From positions 951,001 through 1,015,000 of the forward strand of contig NZ_CP019427.1 of the NCBI RefSeq assembly GCF_009834545.1: a stretch of 64,000 nucleotides of DNA, in the 5' to 3' direction. Of this stretch, positions 60,074-64,000 are shown in pieces. Below the pieces are notes generated by a model. That model did not search any database and was not told the DNA's origin. It saw only the letters and a program-made list of their open reading frames with translations. The stretch is from Pseudomonas sp. S04 (GTDB lineage Bacteria > Pseudomonadota > Gammaproteobacteria > Pseudomonadales > Pseudomonadaceae). Positions within the stretch are counted from its first letter, which is position 1. Each line of letters begins with the position of its first letter. The translations under genes were made by a program, and so were the position numbers.

Positions 60074-60835
60074 TCAGGGCGCGTATTTACGCAGCAGCGC
60101 CGCCAGATTCGCTGCGGTCTGTGCATCCATCACGCCGTCATACTTCTCGGCACGAAAGTGCAACTGAAACGCCCGCACCAGTTGCTGGAAGCCCGACTCG
60201 TTAGTGGCTTGCGAAGTGTTGTAGCCATACTTCTTGAACTGGTCCAGCAACGTCGCACGGTTCGGCACTCCTGAATCCTTGTATTGGCGCAGGAAGGCGT
60301 CGCGCTGTCGCTCATCGAACCAGGCCCCCACACCTTTCAAGTACAACGCATGCCAGGGGAATGCCGCGCCGGGGTCGCTTTTGCGGCCGATGGAAATGTC
60401 GGAGTGGCCCACGACGTTACGCGGAGTGATGTCCGGGTAGCGCTTGAGGATGTCTTTTGCCAGTTGCTCAATGGCGGCTATTTGCTGGGGGTGATACGGC
60501 GGGAAGGTGAACTTGCCCTGGTTGTCGGTGGCCTGGTTGACCACTTCGATGCCGATGGCGGTGTCGTTCAGGTTACTGCGATCAGCCCACTGGCTGACCC
60601 CGGCATGCCAGGCCCGTTGGTTTTCATCGACCAGGCCGAAGATCTGCTGGTCGCTGAAGCCGGCCTTGATATAGGTAATGTCGCTGATATCCGGAACGAG
60701 GTAGTGGGCACTGACATTGGGCCCGGTCAGTGCGCCAATCGAACTGGCAAAGTTGGCGGCGGTGTAATGCAGGACCAAGAAGCGAATGCGGCTGTTATAA
60801 GCCTTTGCGCGATAGTTGTTGTTGGTTGGGAACAT
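60074..60835 (-). CDS. N-acetylmuramoyl-L-alanine amidase (AmpDh3/AmiD-like)
   Basis: The 253-residue amidase cuts muropeptides between MurNAc and L-Ala. The Amidase_2 domain has Zn ligands in 'FLVLHYTAANFAS' (His 23), 'WHAGVSQW' region and 'NVVGHSDISIGRKSDPG' (His and Asp). A C-terminal helix pair (GFQQLVRAFQLHFRAEKYDG) is the peptidoglycan-binding part. No signal peptide is obvious, as in P. aeruginosa AmpDh3. Confidence 0.9.
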   Translation of the reverse strand: MFPTNNNYRAKAYNSRIRFLVLHYTAANFASSIGALTGPNVSAHYLVPDISDITYIKAGFSDQQIFGLVDENQRAWHAGVSQWADRSNLNDTAIGIEVVNQATDNQGKFTFPPYHPQQIAAIEQLAKDILKRYPDITPRNVVGHSDISIGRKSDPGAAFPWHALYLKGVGAWFDERQRDAFLRQYKDSGVPNRATLLDQFKKYGYNTSQATNESGFQQLVRAFQLHFRAEKYDGVMDAQTAANLAALLRKYAP

Positions 60836-60970
60836 GATTTAACTACCTTGTTGTGTGAATCGTAATCGTCCATTCACAGCAAGGTAGCAGCGCCTGTAAG
60901 CGAGTTTTGTAGTGGCTTTCTTGTTGTTTTGTAGGAAGCCTTCGCTACCTGCCATGTAAAAAAATTCCAA

Positions 60971-60999
60971 TAAAAAAGGCCGCTGCAAACGCAGCGGCC
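60971..60999 (-). terminator. Rho-independent terminator on the minus strand
   Basis: GGCCGCTGC (60978-60986) and GCAGCGGCC (60991-60999) pair around AAAC. On the minus strand the hairpin is followed by TTTTTT (60977-60972). It ends a minus-strand transcript coming from about 61000-61250, where no known gene lies. Confidence 0.85.
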
Positions 61000-61010
61000 A
61001 AAGTAAGACG

Positions 61011-61082
61011 TTAGATCAAGGAGCTACAAATCAACGTCAGTGAACCCAGGGTGATGAACTGAATGATGGGCATTCGGTGCAT
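61011..61082 (-). CDS. Possible 23-residue hydrophobic peptide gene
   Basis: ATG 61082 opens MHRMPIIQFITLGSLTLICS followed by SLI and TAA at 61011. The middle is a short membrane-like stretch. It ends 12 bp before a strong minus-strand terminator, which suggests a real small transcript. There is no strong ribosome binding site, so a small RNA is equally possible. The rest of the 60836-61413 gap should hold promoters for the amidase and for the DUF1302 gene. Confidence 0.4.
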   Translation of the reverse strand: MHRMPIIQFITLGSLTLICSSLI

Positions 61083-61413
61083 CTGAACAGTTCGCCGCTC
61101 AAGTGGGCAATTCACACTCGGCTGGCGGGGCTTCGAGGCTTGTTGCCGTGGAAGCCCGATTAGAATAAGTCCTTCTTGGCAAAGGAAAAATAGCGTTTCA
61201 AGACATGCACTGTTACGCCATCGGCAACAGTTGCCCGGATCATCGGTTTGATTGATAACCCCTCATCCAGCCGGCCCATGCCCGGCGCAAAGCCTTGCCC
61301 CGTGCGGGCATTCATCCTTTGGAGCGACACCACGAATACCTCCTTGGTGCGCTTATCGCTCCCGGCGGGCAGCAGTAGGGTGGGGCCTTCAAGTCACTCA
61401 CCGGGGAAGACGC

Positions 61414-63207
61414 ATGACAAAAACAACAATGCGCGCCATCTTCACGCCGCAGACGCTGGCCGTCGCGGTTGCCTTGGGCTGCTGTGCCCAGGCGCAGGCA
61501 GTTGAATTCAACATTGGCGAAATCGAGGGGACATTCGATTCGTCGCTGTCGATTGGTGCGAGCTGGGGCATGCGCGATGCCGACAAATCCCTGGTAGGGA
61601 TCGTCAACGGCGGCACCGGCCAGGCGTCGACCGGTGACGACGGGCGACTGAACTTCAAGAAGGGCGAAACCTTCTCGAAGATCTTCAAGGGCATTCACGA
61701 TCTCGAATTGAAGTACGGCGACACCGGCGTGTTCGTCCGTGGCAAGTACTGGTACGACTTCGAGTTGCAGGACGAAGACCGCTCTTTCAAACAGATCAGT
61801 GACCATGGCCGCCAGGAAGGCGCCAAGTCTTCCGGTGCGCAGATCCTCGACGCCTTCGTCTATCACAACTATTCCATCGCCGATCTGCCGGGCACGGTAC
61901 GCGCCGGCAAGCAGGTGGTCAGCTGGGGCGAAAGTACCTTCATCGGCAACTCGATCAACAGCATCAACCCAGTCGACGTTTCAGCGTTCCGCCGTCCTGG
62001 CGCGGAGATCAAGGAAGGCCTGATTCCGGTGAACATGCTGTTCGCCTCCCAGGGGCTGACCGACAAGCTCACGGTGGAAGGGTTCTATCAACTGGAATGG
62101 GACCAGACCGTTCTCGACAACTGCGGCACGTTCTTTGGCAGCGACGTGGCGGCGGACGGTTGCAATAAGGGCTACACCGTTGGGAGCCCGGCCATTGCGC
62201 CGCTGCAACCGATCGCTGCTGCGTTTGGCCAGGGCTTTGAGGTCGGCAAGGAAGGCGTGATCGTTCCCCGTGGCGGGGACCGCGATGCCCGTGACTCCGG
62301 GCAATGGGGGACGGCGTTGCGCTGGCTCGGTGACGACACCGAGTACGGCCTGTATTTCATGAACTACCACAGCCGTACGCCAACGGTCGGCACCACCACT
62401 GCCGGACCGGGCACGCTGGCGAGTATTCCGGGGATCGTCGCCACCGCCAACGGTGTTGCGCCCGGCACCGGCTCGGCCCTCGCACAGAGTGTGATGCTCG
62501 GCCGCGGCCAGTATTACCTCGAATACCCGGAAGACATTCGCCTCTATGGCGCAAGCTTCTCCACCACGTTGCCCACCGGCACCGCGTGGACCGGTGAGAT
62601 CAGCTATCGGCCCAACGCGCCAGTGCAAATCAACAGCACCGACCTGACCCTGGCGATGCTCAACCCGATCGCGGGCGGTGCGGCGTCACCTATCGCGACA
62701 ACCCCCGGTGCCGACAACAAAGGCTACCGCCGCAAGGAAATCACGCAGGTCCAGAGCACCCTGACGCACTTCATCGATCAGGTGGCGGGCGCCGACCGCC
62801 TGACACTCGTGGGCGAGGCGGCGGTTGTCCGGGTCGGTGGGCTGGAGTCCCGCAGCAAGCTGCGCTACGGTCGGGATTCGGTGTATGGCCAATACGGTTT
62901 TGGCGGTGACACCGACGGTTTCGTCACGTCGACCTCCTGGGGTTACCGTGCCCGCGCCATCCTCGACTACAACAACGTCATCGCCGGAATCAACTTCAAA
63001 CCCAACCTGTCCTGGTCGCACGACGTGTCCGGTTACGGCCCCAACGGATTGTTCAACGAAGGCGCCAAGGCCATCAGCGTCGGCGTCGATGCCGACTACC
63101 GCAACACCTATACCGCGAGTTTGAGTTACACCGATTTCTTCGGCGGTGACTACAACACCCTGGTAGATCGCGACTTCCTGGCGCTGAGTTTTGGCGTGAA
63201 CTTCTGA
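61414..63207 (+). CDS. DUF1302 outer-membrane protein
   Basis: The 597-residue protein has a signal peptide (AVAVALGCCAQAQA cut before VEFNIG) and then a beta-rich DUF1302 domain with repeated strands (TLVGEAAVVRVGGLESRSKL). It ends with Phe-containing strand 'RDFLALSFGVNF', typical of an outer-membrane barrel. ATG 61414 gives MTKTTMRAIFTPQTL. DUF1302 is usually paired with DUF1329, as here. Confidence 0.9.
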   Translation: MTKTTMRAIFTPQTLAVAVALGCCAQAQAVEFNIGEIEGTFDSSLSIGASWGMRDADKSLVGIVNGGTGQASTGDDGRLNFKKGETFSKIFKGIHDLELKYGDTGVFVRGKYWYDFELQDEDRSFKQISDHGRQEGAKSSGAQILDAFVYHNYSIADLPGTVRAGKQVVSWGESTFIGNSINSINPVDVSAFRRPGAEIKEGLIPVNMLFASQGLTDKLTVEGFYQLEWDQTVLDNCGTFFGSDVAADGCNKGYTVGSPAIAPLQPIAAAFGQGFEVGKEGVIVPRGGDRDARDSGQWGTALRWLGDDTEYGLYFMNYHSRTPTVGTTTAGPGTLASIPGIVATANGVAPGTGSALAQSVMLGRGQYYLEYPEDIRLYGASFSTTLPTGTAWTGEISYRPNAPVQINSTDLTLAMLNPIAGGAASPIATTPGADNKGYRRKEITQVQSTLTHFIDQVAGADRLTLVGEAAVVRVGGLESRSKLRYGRDSVYGQYGFGGDTDGFVTSTSWGYRARAILDYNNVIAGINFKPNLSWSHDVSGYGPNGLFNEGAKAISVGVDADYRNTYTASLSYTDFFGGDYNTLVDRDFLALSFGVNF

Positions 63208-63230
63208 CCTGGCTGAGAAGGATGATTTCA

Positions 63231-64000
63231 ATGCGCAAGATGATTCTGCAATGCAGCGTTTTGGCCCTGAGTCTGTTGGCCGCCGACGTGATGGCGGCGG
63301 TGTCGCCGGAAGAAGCGAACACGCTCGGCACCAGCCTGACGCCGTTGGGCGCCGAGAAGGCCGGAAACGCCGACGGCTCAATCCCGGCCTGGACCGGCGG
63401 TCTCCCTAAAAATGCCGGCGCGGTGGACAGCAAAGGTTTCCTGGCTGATCCGTTCGCCAATGAAAAACCGCTGTTTACCATCACGGCGGCGACGGTGGAC
63501 AAGTACAAGGACAAGCTCTCCGACGGCCAGATAGCGATGTTCAAGCGCTACCCCGAGACCTACAGGATCCCGGTCTATCCGACTCATCGTACCGTGGCCG
63601 TACCACCGCAGATCAACGAATCGGCCAAGCGCAGCGCGCTGAACGTGACGCCGATCAACGACGGCAACGGCTTGGCCAATTTCACCGGTAATCGCTACTA
63701 CGCCTTCCCGATTCCGAAGAACGGCGTCGAAGTAATCTGGAACCACGTCACCCGTTATCACGGTGGAAATTTGCGTCGCACCATCACCCAAGCCACGCCG
63801 CAGTCCAACGGCGATTTCACCGTTATCCGCTTCAAGGACGAGGTCGCGGTGCCTTCGCTGCTAGGGGATTTGAAGCCGGGCAGTGATGAAAACGTCCTCA
63901 ACTATTTCAAGCAGGAAGTGACCGCGCCGGCGCGGCTCGCGGGTAACGTGTTGCTGGTGCATGAGACCCTCGATCAGGTCAAGGAGCCGCGCAAGGCCTG
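63231..64000 (+). CDS. DUF1329 periplasmic/outer-membrane protein (cut by window edge)
   Basis: The first 256 codons of a DUF1329 protein. It has a signal peptide (MILQCSVLALSLLAADVMAA) then 'VSPEEANTLGTSLTPLGAEK' and 'GSIPAWTGGLPKNAG'. It starts 23 bp after DUF1302 with GAGAAGGA ahead. The pair is often followed by RND/MMPL transporter genes and may export or store hydrophobic compounds, but that part is outside the window. Confidence 0.9.
   Translation, partial: MRKMILQCSVLALSLLAADVMAAVSPEEANTLGTSLTPLGAEKAGNADGSIPAWTGGLPKNAGAVDSKGFLADPFANEKPLFTITAATVDKYKDKLSDGQIAMFKRYPETYRIPVYPTHRTVAVPPQINESAKRSALNVTPINDGNGLANFTGNRYYAFPIPKNGVEVIWNHVTRYHGGNLRRTITQATPQSNGDFTVIRFKDEVAVPSLLGDLKPGSDENVLNYFKQEVTAPARLAGNVLLVHETLDQVKEPRKA

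Overview
The window is chromosomal DNA from a Pseudomonas of the fluorescens group. The evidence is the high G+C coding sequence, near-identity of many proteins to known Pseudomonas families, REP palindromes of the type 'tgtaggagcgagc...gctcctaca', and gene order. From memory, positions 1-39,700 run in the same order as the PAO1 block PA4483 to PA4442 (gatA to cysNC). No rRNA, tRNA or CRISPR array was seen.

Layout 1-39.7 kb (conserved core). The window opens with the 5' end of gatA and gatC (minus). Cell-shape and envelope genes follow: mreBCD, maf, rng, yhdP, a nitrilase, tldD, yjgA (minus) and pmbA. Next is the iron-controlled fagA-fumC-orfX-sodA unit behind a Fur-box-like sequence, with a ZIP transporter after it. 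A long minus-strand block carries lipopolysaccharide and nitrogen-PTS genes (kdsD, kdsC, lptC, lptA, lptB, rpoN, hpf, ptsN, rapZ, ptsO). The plus strand then has mlaFEDCB, ibaG, murA and hisG-hisD-hisC. After these come algW (minus), a NIF3 protein, an IS3-family element lying exactly inside a REP palindrome, and cysD-cysNC for sulfate activation.

Layout 39.7-64 kb (more variable neighbourhood). This part holds a YihG-like acyltransferase, pta without an adjacent ackA, a DUF3565 protein, slyD, a glutathione peroxidase, an Old-Yellow-Enzyme reductase, a GT4 glycosyltransferase, cysZ and trxB. The trxB terminator is built around a REP pair. HopJ and DUF1244 proteins follow, then a tetrahydromonapterin operon (a monooxygenase-like membrane protein, folM, folE, folX). 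Next come a MerR regulator with a B12-binding-type C-terminus, a PilZ-like protein, a short LOV photoreceptor, a flavodoxin, a LysR regulator divergent from cidA-cidB, an aldolase/hydrolase/SDR catabolic-looking set, an AmpDh3-like amidase, a possible 23-residue peptide gene, and a DUF1302-DUF1329 pair cut by the window end.

The most interesting stretch is about 49.8-54.5 kb. A blue-light LOV protein, a LitR/CarH-type MerR regulator with a degenerate cobalamin site, a PilZ-like output protein and a pterin-making operon lie within 4.6 kb, which suggests a light-responsive regulatory neighbourhood. The family assignments are firm. The functional link between these genes is inference.
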